Source: Psychroflexus longus
GTDB lineage: Bacteria; Bacteroidota; Bacteroidia; Flavobacteriales; Flavobacteriaceae
NCBI RefSeq assembly: GCF_020164595.1
Contig: NZ_JAIQZE010000005.1
Coordinates: 1 to 64,000 of the forward strand
Direction of reading: 5' to 3'
Length of the DNA: 64,000 nucleotides
Shown here: piece after piece, positions 18,147-28,137 of the stretch
Position numbering within the stretch: position 1 is the stretch's first letter
Layout of the letters: every line of letters starts with the position of its first letter
Notes under the pieces: generated by a model
The model's input: only the letters and a program-made list of their open reading frames with translations
Told to the model about the DNA's origin: nothing
Databases searched by the model: none
Translations under genes and position numbers: made by a program

Positions 18147-20200
18147 ATGAATAAAGTAAAATTAATGTTTGTTGCTAAGCAGCTTCAACATTGCTTTTTT
18201 CGTGTCAGGATTCCAATAAGGAAACTGTTGACGAAAGTAGAGGTATTGCCCTACAATACATGGATACCACAGTAAACCCGCAAGATGATTTCTACAGCTA
18301 CGTCAATGGTGGCTGGATGAAAACAGCGGAAATTCCAGATGATAGGACGTCCTGGGGTGGATTTCAAATCTTGAGAAAATCCACGGACAACGACGTTTTA
18401 GAAATTTTGAAAACAGCTGAAGAATCAGGAAAGTACTCAGCAACTTCAGATCAAGGAAAAGCAATTTCAGTCTTCAATTCTATCATGGACACATTGTCTA
18501 GAAATGTTGCTGGAGTTGATCCAATCATGGATAAACTAGACCTTATCAATGAAGTAAAGACTAAAAAAGATATTCAAAAACTCTTAGCTGAGTATCCAAC
18601 AGCTATTTCTGCACCATTTTTTGGTGTGTCGTCCTATTCAGATCCAGATGATAGTGACACAAATGCAGCTTATGTAGGAACAGGAAGCCTTGGTCTACCA
18701 GATAGAGATTATTACCTGGATCAGGATGATAAATCCAAAGAGATAAGAGAGCAGTATAAAGAGCATATCGTAAAAATGCTGGCTTATTTTGGCGGATCTA
18801 AGGAAGATGCAAAATTTAGAGCAGAAACTATTTTGAAGCTAGAGACTCAATTGGCCGGTCCGAGACTGGATAAGGTAGCTAGAAGAGATTTTAGAAATTT
18901 CAATAATCGTTATGCTGTAAATGATCTTAACACGGTTACCAAAAATATTGATCTAAAGGCTTACATGACAGATCTTGGAATCGAAAAATTACCAGATACT
19001 GTTTTGGTCATGGAACCAAAATACATGGAAGCTCTGGATTTCATGATTGCAGAAACACCTTTAGAAGATCTTAAAACATTAATGACCTGGTCTACCATTA
19101 ATTCTGCCGCCAATCAACTCTCTACTGAAGTAGCTACTACCAATTGGGAATTTTATAGCAAAACTCTAAGTGGTGCAAAAGCGCAAAGACCTTTAGATGA
19201 AAGAGCCCTTTCTGTGGTTAACGGGAGCATTGGTGAAGCTGTAGGGAAACTCTACGTTGACCAAAAATTCCCGCCAGAGGCTAAAGAAAAAGCTGAAAAC
19301 ATGGTTGGAAATGTGATTACAGCCTTCAAAAACAGAATTCAAAATTTAGAGTGGATGGAGGATGAAACCAAAACTAAGGCTATTGAAAAACTGGATAAAT
19401 TCACCGTTAAAATTGGTTATCCAGATGAATTTGAAGATTACAGCAACTTAAGTGTGACTCCAGAGAATACATACTACGAAAACATGCAGGCGGTTTCTAA
19501 ATGGAACTACAAAGATAACCTCAGCAAAATAGGCGAGCCTGTGGATAAAACTGAATGGGGTATGTCTCCACAAACGGTAAATGCGTATTTCAATCCACTA
19601 TATAACGAAATAGTCTTTCCTGCTGCTATTTTACAGCCTCCATTCTACGATTACAAAGCAGATGCTGCGGTAAATTATGGTGGAATTGGAGCCGTCATCG
19701 GTCATGAAATCTCTCATGCTTTTGATGACAGTGGATCAAGATTTGATGCCGATGGAAATTTAAAAAACTGGTGGTCTGATGAAGATCTTGAAAAATTTAC
19801 AGAGCGTGGAGACGACTTGGCTGAGCTTTACAGTAGTATCGAAGTTTTAGATAGTGTTTACATCAATGGTAAATTTACCCTAGGTGAAAACATAGGTGAT
19901 CTTGGTGGTGTTTTAGGTGCTTACGACGGATTGATGTTGCATTATGAAAATTAAGAAAAGCCAGGAAAAATCGATGGTTTTACGCCAGAGCAACGCTTCT
20001 TTATGTCGTGGGCAACGGTCTGGAGAACCAAGATAAGAGATGAAGCCTTGAGAACTCAGGTGAAAACAGACCCTCACTCGCCTGGGCAATACAGAGCTTA
20101 TGTGCCATTACAAAACGTGGATGCTTTCTATGAAGCCTTCAACGTAAAAGAAGGAGATAAACTCTATATCGCTCCAGAGGAAAGAGTCAAAATTTGGTAA
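18147..20200 (+). pseudogene. M13-family (neprilysin/PepO-like) metallopeptidase, frameshifted and interrupted by a stop
   Basis: The ATG at 18147 reads MNKVKLMFVA, and the frame is then lost near 18174-18181. One base less would continue it as AASTLLFSCQDSN, a proper lipoprotein signal. The main frame then runs through the whole M13 domain with intact zinc motifs VIGHEISHAFDD and ENIGDLGG. It meets an in-frame TAA at 19952-19954, after which the same frame continues as EKPGKIDGFTPEQRFFMSWATVW to the natural end at 20200. Without the stop it would be a secreted zinc peptidase of normal length (about 685). Two separate lesions suggest a real pseudogene, though base-calling errors are possible. 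Confidence 0.85.
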
Positions 20201-20230
20201 GTCAAGGTTTAATAACCTGATATCATAACC

Positions 20231-20268
20231 AAAAAAGCGGTTACAACTAGAGTTGTAACCGCTTTTTT
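20231..20268 (+). terminator. Terminator after the M13 peptidase
   Basis: AAAAAAGCGGTTACAACT and AGTTGTAACCGCTTTTTT are exact reverse complements separated by two bases. The hairpin will open to a slightly larger loop. It lies 30 bp past the natural stop. Confidence 0.85.
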
Positions 20269-20386
20269 ATTGATCGTTTTCAAAAAAACACATCAAATTA
20301 TTTCTGAAATATTACATTCCAAACGCTAGTTAAAAATTATTTATATTAGATGATTGACTATTCATTTTCAAACTTAAAATTTAAAA

Positions 20387-21970
20387 ATGAGCGACAATTC
20401 TTCTAATTCTGAGGCTACCAAGCGCATTGCTGCCATAGACCTGGGCACCAACTCGTTTCATGCCGTTCTTGTAGACATTTATCCAGATGGTAGTTTCCGT
20501 ACAGTAAATAAGCTTAAAGAAATGGTTGTCCTAGCCGAAAAGGGCCTGGAAGACAGATTAAGCCGCGATGCTATGGATCGTGGATTAGAAGCGCTTAAAA
20601 GAATAAAGTTTTTGTGTGACAGCCATCATGTCGAAACTATTCTGGCCTATGCCACCAGTGCTATTCGAGAAGCTGAAAATGGGGGTGATTTTATTAAAGA
20701 GGCAAAAAAAGAAACAGGAATTAGGATCCGGGCTATTTCTGGAAAAATGGAGGCCGAATTGATTGGTATAGCCGTTCGACATAGTATTGCTTTAGGAAAA
20801 GAAATGGTACTTATGGCGGATATTGGTGGTGGTAGTGTTGAGTTTATCATTGGTAATCATCAAAAGTTTGTCTATTATAATAGTTTGAAACTGGGGGTAG
20901 CTCGTATGGCTGCTGCCTTTGTAAATTCAGACCCAATTGAAGAAAAAGAGATTAAAGCCTTGCAAAAGCACTTTAAAGATGAACTTGCTCAAGTATTAAA
21001 ACTGGCCAAAGAACATCATGTGAAAACCATTATTGGTTCTTCGGGAACTATGGAAAATATGGCGCAAATGGTAGCTTATAAAAACTCCCTTCAAGCCCAT
21101 ATGAGTCTTAATGAACTTGAATTTAGTGCCGGTGATTTTAAAGACTTATATACCAACTTTATCAAATTGGATAAAAAACAACGACTTAATAAAAAAGGTT
21201 TAGAAGAAAAAAGAGTTGATATCATTAATCCCGGGATGGTTTTAGTGAATTTCCTTGTAGATAAGCTTCAGCTTGAAACCATCAAAATATCAGAGGCGGC
21301 ACTCAGGGAAGGGATGATCATGAATTTTATCACTAACAAAAAAGAGCAACTTAATCTGGACCTCGTCGCCAATTTCAAAGATCCACGCCGTAGAAGTGTT
21401 TTTGATTTGCTTCGCAAATGCAATTGGGCCGAAGCACATTCCAAGCATGTTGCTGATTTTGCGCTTCAACTGTTTGATGAATTTAAAAAGGAATTAAAAT
21501 TAGAGGACTCAGACAGAGAACTGTTGGAGTATGCAGCATTAATGCACGATATCGGTTATTATATTTCGTACCGAAAACACCACAAACACGCTCTATATCT
21601 TATTCGATATTCAGATTTACTGGGATTCAAGGAGAATGAAATCAATATCATGGCCAATGTAGCCAGATATCATCGAAAATCTACACCACATAAGCGTCAT
21701 AAGCGATACAGAAAACTAAGCAAATCCAACCGAAAACGTGTTAAAAAATTGTCAGCAATTCTAAGGATTGCCGATGGTTTGGATCGCAGTCATTATCAAA
21801 ACGTGCAAAAACTGGAAATCGAGCATAAAAATAAAACCATAAACCTGGGTATCACGACCCAGGCAGACCCTGAACTTGAAATCTGGGGCACCCTTCGCAA
21901 AGCGGATCTCCTGGAAAAATTAATCGATAAGAAAATAAGGGTTTTTCAGAAGGAGGAAAAAGAAACATAA
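20387..21970 (+). CDS. ppx: Exopolyphosphatase / Ppx-GppA family phosphatase with HD domain
   Basis: 527 residues. The N-terminal actin-like fold begins with AAIDLGTNSFHAVLVD, continues with LMADIGGGSVEF (phosphate loops) and GSSGTMENMAQ. The C-terminal part (about 325-525) is an HD-type helical domain with the AALMHDIGYYISYRKHHKHALYLI motif. The fused arrangement and length match the long Ppx/GppA enzymes that degrade polyphosphate or pppGpp. Cytoplasmic, likely a stress or stringent-response role. Transcribed alone. Confidence 0.88.
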   Translation: MSDNSSNSEATKRIAAIDLGTNSFHAVLVDIYPDGSFRTVNKLKEMVVLAEKGLEDRLSRDAMDRGLEALKRIKFLCDSHHVETILAYATSAIREAENGGDFIKEAKKETGIRIRAISGKMEAELIGIAVRHSIALGKEMVLMADIGGGSVEFIIGNHQKFVYYNSLKLGVARMAAAFVNSDPIEEKEIKALQKHFKDELAQVLKLAKEHHVKTIIGSSGTMENMAQMVAYKNSLQAHMSLNELEFSAGDFKDLYTNFIKLDKKQRLNKKGLEEKRVDIINPGMVLVNFLVDKLQLETIKISEAALREGMIMNFITNKKEQLNLDLVANFKDPRRRSVFDLLRKCNWAEAHSKHVADFALQLFDEFKKELKLEDSDRELLEYAALMHDIGYYISYRKHHKHALYLIRYSDLLGFKENEINIMANVARYHRKSTPHKRHKRYRKLSKSNRKRVKKLSAILRIADGLDRSHYQNVQKLEIEHKNKTINLGITTQADPELEIWGTLRKADLLEKLIDKKIRVFQKEEKET

Positions 21971-22082
21971 TAAAATAAACAACGGATATTTTATAGCAAT
22001 CATTGTAATTATAATAGGTTTTGGGTACCAATTTTATAAGAAAAAATCTGATAAAAATTAAAATTAGATTTTAGTGGCATAA

Positions 22083-22177
22083 TGGGCTTTAAATGATGCT
22101 ATAAGCTACCAATGTAAAGTCCCTGACGGGACAATTCTCTAGATTAATTAGTGTTAATCTAGAGAGCGCTAAGCCCA
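22083..22177 (+). ncRNA. Possible structured RNA or cruciform in the ppx - S9 peptidase gap
   Basis: An outer stem TGGGCTT (22083-22089) / AAGCCCA (22171-22177) encloses a 5-bp hairpin GTCCC-TGAC-GGGAC (22119-22132) and a 12-bp hairpin TCTCTAGATTAA (22136-22147) / TTAATCTAGAGA (22154-22165). This nested layout resembles a multi-branched RNA fold. No known RNA family is recognised. The rest of this 428-bp gap holds a start-less reading frame at about 21980-22061 and a TCTTCC..GGAAGA repeat-like tract near 22215-22235. Confidence 0.35.
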
Positions 22178-22398
22178 ATTTTTAAATTCTTTACTTTCAT
22201 CACACCCAACTCCCGTCTTCCTTCAAGGGAAGAGGCTTTATTTGTTTTTCCCTTGAGAAAAACACTCTTAAATCATGATTCAAAACATCCTATTTCAAAA
22301 AGTCAACGTCATCAACTTTGAAATATGTAATTTGAGATATGAAATTTAAAGTCCTCTATAGTCCTGTTTTTGTACATCATGATTCTTGTTTCAGTAAT

Positions 22399-24750
22399 CT
22401 ACTTCCCAATCGTATCTTCAAACAACTCCAAAATTCGTCTATACTCATCCGTCCAGCTACTTGGCTGGGTGAAGCCATGGCCTTCTACTGGGTAGACCGC
22501 CATCTCCCAATTCTCTTTTTCCAGTTCTATTAAACGCTGTGACAAACGCACCACATCCTGAAAATGAACATTGGTATCAATCACACCATGAGCTATAAGT
22601 AAATCTCCTTCTAATCCCTCAGCGAAGTAAATAGGTGAAGATTGTCTATAAGCTTTTGGATCAAGATGGGGTTCATTTAAAATATTGGAGGTATAGCCAT
22701 GGTTATAATGTGCCCAATCGGTTACCGAGCGCAAAGCGGCTCCGGCGGCAAAGGTATCGGCCTCGTTAAACATCGCCATCAAGGTGATAAATCCACCATA
22801 ACTCCCGCCGTAGATGCCTATTTTTTCTGGATTGACACCGTGATTTTCGATCAGATATTTGGCGCCATCAACCTGATCTGATAAATCTTTGCCACCCATG
22901 TGACGGTAAATTCCTGTTCGCCAGTCTCTACCGTATCCCGCACTACCTCTGTAGTCGATATCCAAAACCGTGTAACCTAAATCGGTCAACAAATTATGGA
23001 ACATATATTCTCTAAAGTAACTCGACCACCATTTGTGGGCATTTTGCAGGTAACCGGCACCGTGAACAAAAATCACAGCCGCATTTTTATCTACACTTTC
23101 TTTTGGTTTATAAAGTCTAGCGTATGGTTTGGCACCGTCTTCAGCTTCGAATTGGATCAACTCTGGAGTTCTCCAGTCGTAAGCACTGAATGCTTTAGAC
23201 TGACCCGAAGTCAACCGTTTTGCAGTAGCACTGGCTTTTGTTTTCTTCAGAAATAATTCTTCAGGCGAATTGGAATTAGAAAATAAAATCGCCATGTGCT
23301 TTTCATCTGGAGACAAAATCACTGTGTTCTTTCCTTCCATAGAGGTCAACTGAGTTTTAGTGCCACCCATCACAGGCATTTTATAAAAATGACGTTCTCC
23401 GGGGTGCACTTCAGAAGAAGAGAAAAACCAGGATTTTTTATCCATTGATAATTGTGGATTAAAAACTTCGAAATTCCCCTTAGTCAATTGTTTTTGTTGG
23501 TTGGCTTCAACATCATGCAAGTACAAATGAGAATAGCCTGTAGCTTCAGATTGGTAATAGATATGTTTATCATCTGCCAACCAACCCAAGGTACCACCCC
23601 CATAATAATTACTAATACCAGGGCCTGCGATCCAGGCTTCATCATGTTGTCGGTCTAACACTTCAAAGCTACCGTCATTTAAATTCAGAAGGGAAATCCA
23701 TCGGTCTTTATTGTCCTGAGCTCTCATCGACAGAACTGCTTTTTGATCGTTGGGCGAAAATTTCACTTCAGAAAAGGTAACGGGGCGTTGATTTTCTTCC
23801 CAGTCACGGTCTGGATAGTCTTCGGTGTATTTTGGCAATTCAGTAATACCAGGCAGATTTGACGTGTCAATTTTGAATACAGTATCTTTTTGAATATGAT
23901 ATAAATACAAATCCCCCGGAGAATCTTGATCACCCACTTTGCTCCTGGTGTTCAAAGGTTCGGTATACCCTGAAGCGTCCACATAATTGGGAACCATGGT
24001 ATTATCAGGTGAGTCTGGTGTATAGGTCTGGAAAGTCAAGTAGTTTCCAGTTTCACTGATGTCAAAACTAAACGCTCTTTGCTTATCGAGGTAGAATGTG
24101 TAACTCTCATCGTCAAGTAGTTTCCTGTTTTCATCTCTCAATTCAGAGTTTTTTTTCTGGACTCTGACTTCTTCCAAAAGACTCAAGTTTTCGTCTTCCA
24201 CCCATCGATTTTTCTCAGATTTTTTAGATTCCTTATCGTTGGCACTGCCGGATTCTATGTTGGTTTTCTTCTGAATTTGCCCTTGCTTCACATTATAGAT
24301 ATAAAGGTTGTTGTTACTAATAAAAGCATATTCTGAATCTGATATAAACTTCGGACTCTGAATGCTTTCTCCAAGATCCAAAACTAAAACGGTTCTGTTT
24401 TTCTTGACGTCGTGGAGGTACAAATCTCCAGATTTAACAAACAGCTTTTGGGTGCGCTTGTCATTGTAATCGCCATAAGGAGATACTTTCGCTTTTTGTT
24501 CTTCCAAACTTACTTTTTCGATGTTTGAAGGATTGGATAATCTAATTTTGTACAACGAATCGGATACGTTTTGCTCCGGATTGTAATCGAAATAAATCGT
24601 GTTGGATTGCTCGTTCCATTCCACACTAGATGGAAAAGTGCCCATCCAGTTGGGGTCCTGCATGATTTTCTTGACTGATAGGTCCGATTGTGAGACTGCA
24701 GAAATACTGATAAGTAAAGCAATAACTAAAAAGCGTAAGGCTAAGGCCAT
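22399..24750 (-). CDS. S9-family dipeptidyl/oligopeptidase, exported
   Basis: 783 residues from the ATG at 24750 (MALALRFLVIALLISISAVSQS, a signal peptide); the in-frame extension upstream is not signal-like. An N-terminal beta-propeller (WD-like sheets with repeated DxxDRW and SPDxK turns) precedes the alpha/beta-hydrolase domain with nucleophile GGSYGGF, Asp in HGVIDTNVHFQD and His in VEGHGF. This is the DPP-IV / prolyl-oligopeptidase group of periplasmic peptidases that release dipeptides. Divergent from the ChaN-like gene with a gap of under 100 bp. Confidence 0.9.
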   Translation of the reverse strand: MALALRFLVIALLISISAVSQSDLSVKKIMQDPNWMGTFPSSVEWNEQSNTIYFDYNPEQNVSDSLYKIRLSNPSNIEKVSLEEQKAKVSPYGDYNDKRTQKLFVKSGDLYLHDVKKNRTVLVLDLGESIQSPKFISDSEYAFISNNNLYIYNVKQGQIQKKTNIESGSANDKESKKSEKNRWVEDENLSLLEEVRVQKKNSELRDENRKLLDDESYTFYLDKQRAFSFDISETGNYLTFQTYTPDSPDNTMVPNYVDASGYTEPLNTRSKVGDQDSPGDLYLYHIQKDTVFKIDTSNLPGITELPKYTEDYPDRDWEENQRPVTFSEVKFSPNDQKAVLSMRAQDNKDRWISLLNLNDGSFEVLDRQHDEAWIAGPGISNYYGGGTLGWLADDKHIYYQSEATGYSHLYLHDVEANQQKQLTKGNFEVFNPQLSMDKKSWFFSSSEVHPGERHFYKMPVMGGTKTQLTSMEGKNTVILSPDEKHMAILFSNSNSPEELFLKKTKASATAKRLTSGQSKAFSAYDWRTPELIQFEAEDGAKPYARLYKPKESVDKNAAVIFVHGAGYLQNAHKWWSSYFREYMFHNLLTDLGYTVLDIDYRGSAGYGRDWRTGIYRHMGGKDLSDQVDGAKYLIENHGVNPEKIGIYGGSYGGFITLMAMFNEADTFAAGAALRSVTDWAHYNHGYTSNILNEPHLDPKAYRQSSPIYFAEGLEGDLLIAHGVIDTNVHFQDVVRLSQRLIELEKENWEMAVYPVEGHGFTQPSSWTDEYRRILELFEDTIGK

Positions 24751-24844
24751 AGTAATGTGGTTTTGGTAATTAGTCAAATATAAACGATTGAAAATAAAGT
24801 TATCTACTGAAATCATGCTAACTTTAAATTCTATTCTTAATACT

Positions 24845-25714
24845 ATGACAAGGTTATTTCATTTAGGTTTAATGCTGGTTTTGATATTGAACACAGCAAA
24901 CATTCAAGCCCAACATAAAAAAGCCTACACGATTTTCAGTCAGACGGGTGAACCTATTACGTATCAGCAGGTTTTAGACAGTGTTTCCAAAACTGACGTA
25001 CTTCTGTTTGGTGAGTTTCATAACAATCCCATTTCGCATTGGCTTCAGTTTGAATTGGTTTCAGATTTGAAAACAAATAATATCAATTTGATTCTTGGTG
25101 CAGAAATGTTTGAAACCGATACACAAAAAGCTTTAGATCTTTATCTTAGCGATAGTTTATCTGAAAGCAAATTCAGAAAAGAAGCTAGAGTCTGGAGCAA
25201 TTATACCACAGATTATAAGCCTGTACTGGACTTTGCTAAAGAAACCTCAACACCTTTTATTGCTACCAATATTCCACGACCTTATGCGACTAGCATATAT
25301 AAAAACGGAGGCTTTTCAGCATTGGATTCACTAGACCAAAACGAATACGATTTTATAGCACCTTTACCCATTCCTTTTGATATTGAACTCGCTTCCTACC
25401 AAAACATGCTGGACATGATGGGCGGTCATGGTGGCGAAGATTTGGTAAAGGCTCAGGCCATAAAAGATGCGACCATGGCGCATTTTATTTTGAAAAACCT
25501 CAGCCCCAATCAGGTGTTTTTTCACCTTAACGGGAGTTACCACTCCAATGATTTTGAAGGGATTTACTGGTATTTAAAGCAGTATCAAAAAGACATTGAC
25601 ATTCTCACGATCTCTACAGTAGAACAAAAAGATTTGGAAACTTTAGAAGATGAGCATCTCGATAAAGCCAGTTTTATTGTTGTTGTGAATCAAAATATGA
25701 CGAAAACTTACTAA
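24845..25714 (+). CDS. ChaN-like haem-binding uptake (Tiki superfamily) protein
   Basis: 289 residues from the ATG at 24845 (MTRLFHLGLMLVLILNTANIQAQ, a signal peptide). Alternative starts at 24815 (ATG) and 24788 (TTG) only lengthen the head. The Tiki/ChaN domain is shown by LLFGEFHNNPISHWLQ (GExH motif), GAEMFETDTQ, and HLNGSYHSNDFEGI near the C terminus. Family members bind haem and act in iron uptake at the outer membrane, or are related to metal-dependent proteases. It is followed after 3 bp by the omega-amidase gene, suggesting cotranscription. Confidence 0.85.
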   Translation: MTRLFHLGLMLVLILNTANIQAQHKKAYTIFSQTGEPITYQQVLDSVSKTDVLLFGEFHNNPISHWLQFELVSDLKTNNINLILGAEMFETDTQKALDLYLSDSLSESKFRKEARVWSNYTTDYKPVLDFAKETSTPFIATNIPRPYATSIYKNGGFSALDSLDQNEYDFIAPLPIPFDIELASYQNMLDMMGGHGGEDLVKAQAIKDATMAHFILKNLSPNQVFFHLNGSYHSNDFEGIYWYLKQYQKDIDILTISTVEQKDLETLEDEHLDKASFIVVVNQNMTKTY

Positions 25715-25717
25715 CTT

Positions 25718-26494
25718 ATGAGTAAAACACTTAAAGTCACCTACATACAAACCGAATTGACCTGGGAAAACCCAAAAGCCAACAAAGTGCATTTTGAAGA
25801 AAAACTGACGGAGTGCCCAGCGGATACAGACCTCATAATTCTGCCTGAGATGTTTACCACTGGCTTTTCCATGAATGCAGAAGCTAATGCTGAGGAATCT
25901 GAAGTCGTTCTGAACTGGATGAGACAGCAGTCCAAAACACATCAGGTGGCCCTCACTGGAAGTGCGATGGTGAAAGACAATGGCAAATATTATAACCGGA
26001 TGTTTTTTGTAAGTCCTGATGGATCCTATTCAAAATACGATAAAAAACATTTATTCACTTTGGCCAAAGAACACCAAACCTATGAGCCAGGTAATGAACG
26101 CTGTATTATAGACTTCAAAGGCTGGAAATTGTGTTTGCAGGTATGTTACGATCTTCGTTTCCCGGTCTGGGCCAGAAATAAGGACGATTATGATGCCTTG
26201 ATTTACGTTGCCAATTGGCCCAAAAAACGCGTAGCTGCCTGGGATATTTTACTCCAAGCCAGGGCTGTTGAAAATATGAGTTATTGCATTGGCCTCAACA
26301 TAGTGGGTATTGACGGTAATGATTTTCCTTACGTGGGCCATTCTGGAGCTTACGATGTTCTTGGAAATCGCATGAGTCAACACAATCCTGAAGAGGAAAC
26401 TATTGAAACAGTGATTTTAGAAAAATCACATATTAACGAACTCAGAGAAAAATTAGGGTTTCTAAGAGATAGAGATGATTTTAGTATAAGCTAA
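25718..26494 (+). CDS. Omega-amidase / nitrilase-family amidohydrolase
   Basis: 258 residues with the nitrilase triad: Glu in LPEMFTTGFSM (about 43), Lys in YDKKHLFTLAKEH (about 109) and Cys in LQVCYDLRFPVW (about 143). The YDLRFP context and PVWARN spacing are those of YafV/omega-amidase, which hydrolyses alpha-ketoglutaramate or ketosuccinamate in methionine salvage. Cytoplasmic. Its 3' end overlaps the convergent lipoprotein gene by 14 bp. Confidence 0.9.
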   Translation: MSKTLKVTYIQTELTWENPKANKVHFEEKLTECPADTDLIILPEMFTTGFSMNAEANAEESEVVLNWMRQQSKTHQVALTGSAMVKDNGKYYNRMFFVSPDGSYSKYDKKHLFTLAKEHQTYEPGNERCIIDFKGWKLCLQVCYDLRFPVWARNKDDYDALIYVANWPKKRVAAWDILLQARAVENMSYCIGLNIVGIDGNDFPYVGHSGAYDVLGNRMSQHNPEEETIETVILEKSHINELREKLGFLRDRDDFSIS

Positions 26495-28091
26495 TAGTCA
26501 ACACTTCATCCCAATTTGCTCTTATATTAACAAGTCTACTCTCATAAAGTACGGGTTCTGCTTTGCGGCCTTCCAAAAAATCACCTGTATCCCACCTGCC
26601 ATTCGCATTAAGGTCATAAATCATTCTAATATAGTAGTCTCCTGGCTTTACCAAGCTGAAGTTGACTGTGGAATTTTCGGTTTCGTATACCGAAGATTCC
26701 ACTTTCCCTTTTTCATCGACAAGTTCTACGATAATGGGAAACTCATTGACATTGGAAATAGTTAAAGTCAGATTGCCAAATTCTGAATTAGCTTTTGTGC
26801 TGTAAGTATAATTTAGGCTATCATTTTGAGTGTTATAAAAATCAGTGATGGCACCTGGAAGAAGATCAATTTTATAAGATTGAGAACCTTCTTTTTCAAA
26901 TTTAAATATCAAATGATTATAGAGTGTATCGATCCTCAAGTCAAATTCTACTGGAATAGAATCTTTATTCATCATACGAATGGAGTCTTTTTCGAATCTC
27001 GAAAAAGGGGTATTCGCCTTCAATTTAAAATTAGTAAGAAGTTTGTTTTTGTCTGATTTTACCTCAGATATCTTTAGAGAATCTTCCTCTATTTGCTTAG
27101 GTCGTATTTCCAGCGTATCAGTTCTTCCCTGGTTACTAAAAGCAAAAAGCAAACTGTCTCTTTCTAAATAAGGTTTGTACCAATAATGAATAGTGTCTGT
27201 TTTTTCATCTTTAAAATACTTTGCTTCAAAAGGCTCCTCTGTTTCAGATATCAAGTCAATTTTATAATCTTCTAATCTTCCTTGAAAGCCAAATTCAAAA
27301 TGTTGTTTTGAAATTTGCTTTGGTCGAAATCCTTTAAAATCTTGCTCTTCTTTAAATACCAAAATATCATAGAGCTGATTGGTTGGAATTTTCACGGTAT
27401 CTTCTACAAAACCGATTTTATCCTGAGCGGGGTCAAATTTGTAATTGCCATTTTTATCTGAAACGGCAACCATTTTATAATTGCCTGGTTTCAAATTCTC
27501 GAGGCTGAAGAGCGACGTAGAATCTCTTACAAAAGAGATATACCGCGGAATTTTATCATATACCACTGAATCTGAATAGGTGGAATCTAGCGGGTAAAGC
27601 ATGACAGAAATATTTTCATCTGAAACTCTGTTGTAGGCGTCAAAAACATTCCCTTCCACTTGAAGGGAGTCCACGTGATTTCCAGTAGAGATTACATATT
27701 TAAAATAAGGAAGTGTGTTTCCTTCGTTATTGTCTTTAATGCTGGTACCGAAGTTGACTGTATAAGTAGTGTTGTCTTCCAGAGAATCTCTTGGAATTTG
27801 AATTCTCACGTACCTACTGGCCGGACCAAGTGGATAAATATTTGGTCTGGGCTCTATAGGTGGAGAAAAGATGATTTGTTGACGTGGATTATCTAATTTG
27901 ATGTATTCATTAAAATTGATAATAATCTCCTTTTTTTTATAATTGGTTGAGTAATTTTCTGGATCGGAACTCACAACTTTAGGAGGATCTTTGTCAACAG
28001 GACCCCCATCTGGTCGGCCTCGCTGAGCACAAGAAGAAATCAGGATTGCTAAAACAGGAACAGATAAAATTTTGAAAAAATGAATTTTCAT
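26481..28091 (-). CDS. Lipoprotein with N-terminal Ig-like (Big_5) domain
   Basis: 536 residues from the ATG at 28091. Lipoprotein signal ending LAILISSCAQRG (Cys about 20), then GRPDGGPVDKDPPKVV and an Ig-like Big_5 domain (STNYKKKEIIINFNEYIKLDN...TYTVNFGTSIKDNNEGN). Several beta-rich modules follow, one resembling a prealbumin/SdrD-like turn (PGNYKMVAVSDKNGNYKFDP), with a related turn at the C terminus (PGDYYIRMIYDLNANGRWDTGD). This layout is widespread in flavobacteria next to comF. It probably faces the periplasm or cell surface; role unknown. It follows comF by 46 bp. Confidence 0.8.
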   Translation of the reverse strand: MKIHFFKILSVPVLAILISSCAQRGRPDGGPVDKDPPKVVSSDPENYSTNYKKKEIIINFNEYIKLDNPRQQIIFSPPIEPRPNIYPLGPASRYVRIQIPRDSLEDNTTYTVNFGTSIKDNNEGNTLPYFKYVISTGNHVDSLQVEGNVFDAYNRVSDENISVMLYPLDSTYSDSVVYDKIPRYISFVRDSTSLFSLENLKPGNYKMVAVSDKNGNYKFDPAQDKIGFVEDTVKIPTNQLYDILVFKEEQDFKGFRPKQISKQHFEFGFQGRLEDYKIDLISETEEPFEAKYFKDEKTDTIHYWYKPYLERDSLLFAFSNQGRTDTLEIRPKQIEEDSLKISEVKSDKNKLLTNFKLKANTPFSRFEKDSIRMMNKDSIPVEFDLRIDTLYNHLIFKFEKEGSQSYKIDLLPGAITDFYNTQNDSLNYTYSTKANSEFGNLTLTISNVNEFPIIVELVDEKGKVESSVYETENSTVNFSLVKPGDYYIRMIYDLNANGRWDTGDFLEGRKAEPVLYESRLVNIRANWDEVLTISLY

Positions 28092-28137
28092 AGTTAGAAA
28101 TAAGTTTGTGCAAAGAAACAACAAAATATAGATTTTA

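Noticed and set aside
18147-20200. Stop-codon reassignment as an explanation for in-frame TAA and TGA codons
   Set aside because: Dozens of intact genes here end in TAA, TGA and TAG at family-typical positions, so the standard bacterial code holds.
21980-22061. Short frame reading KINNGYFIAIIVIIIGFGYQFYKKKSDKN
   Set aside because: Looks like a membrane mini-protein but has no ATG, GTG or TTG in a plausible place; kept only as a remark.
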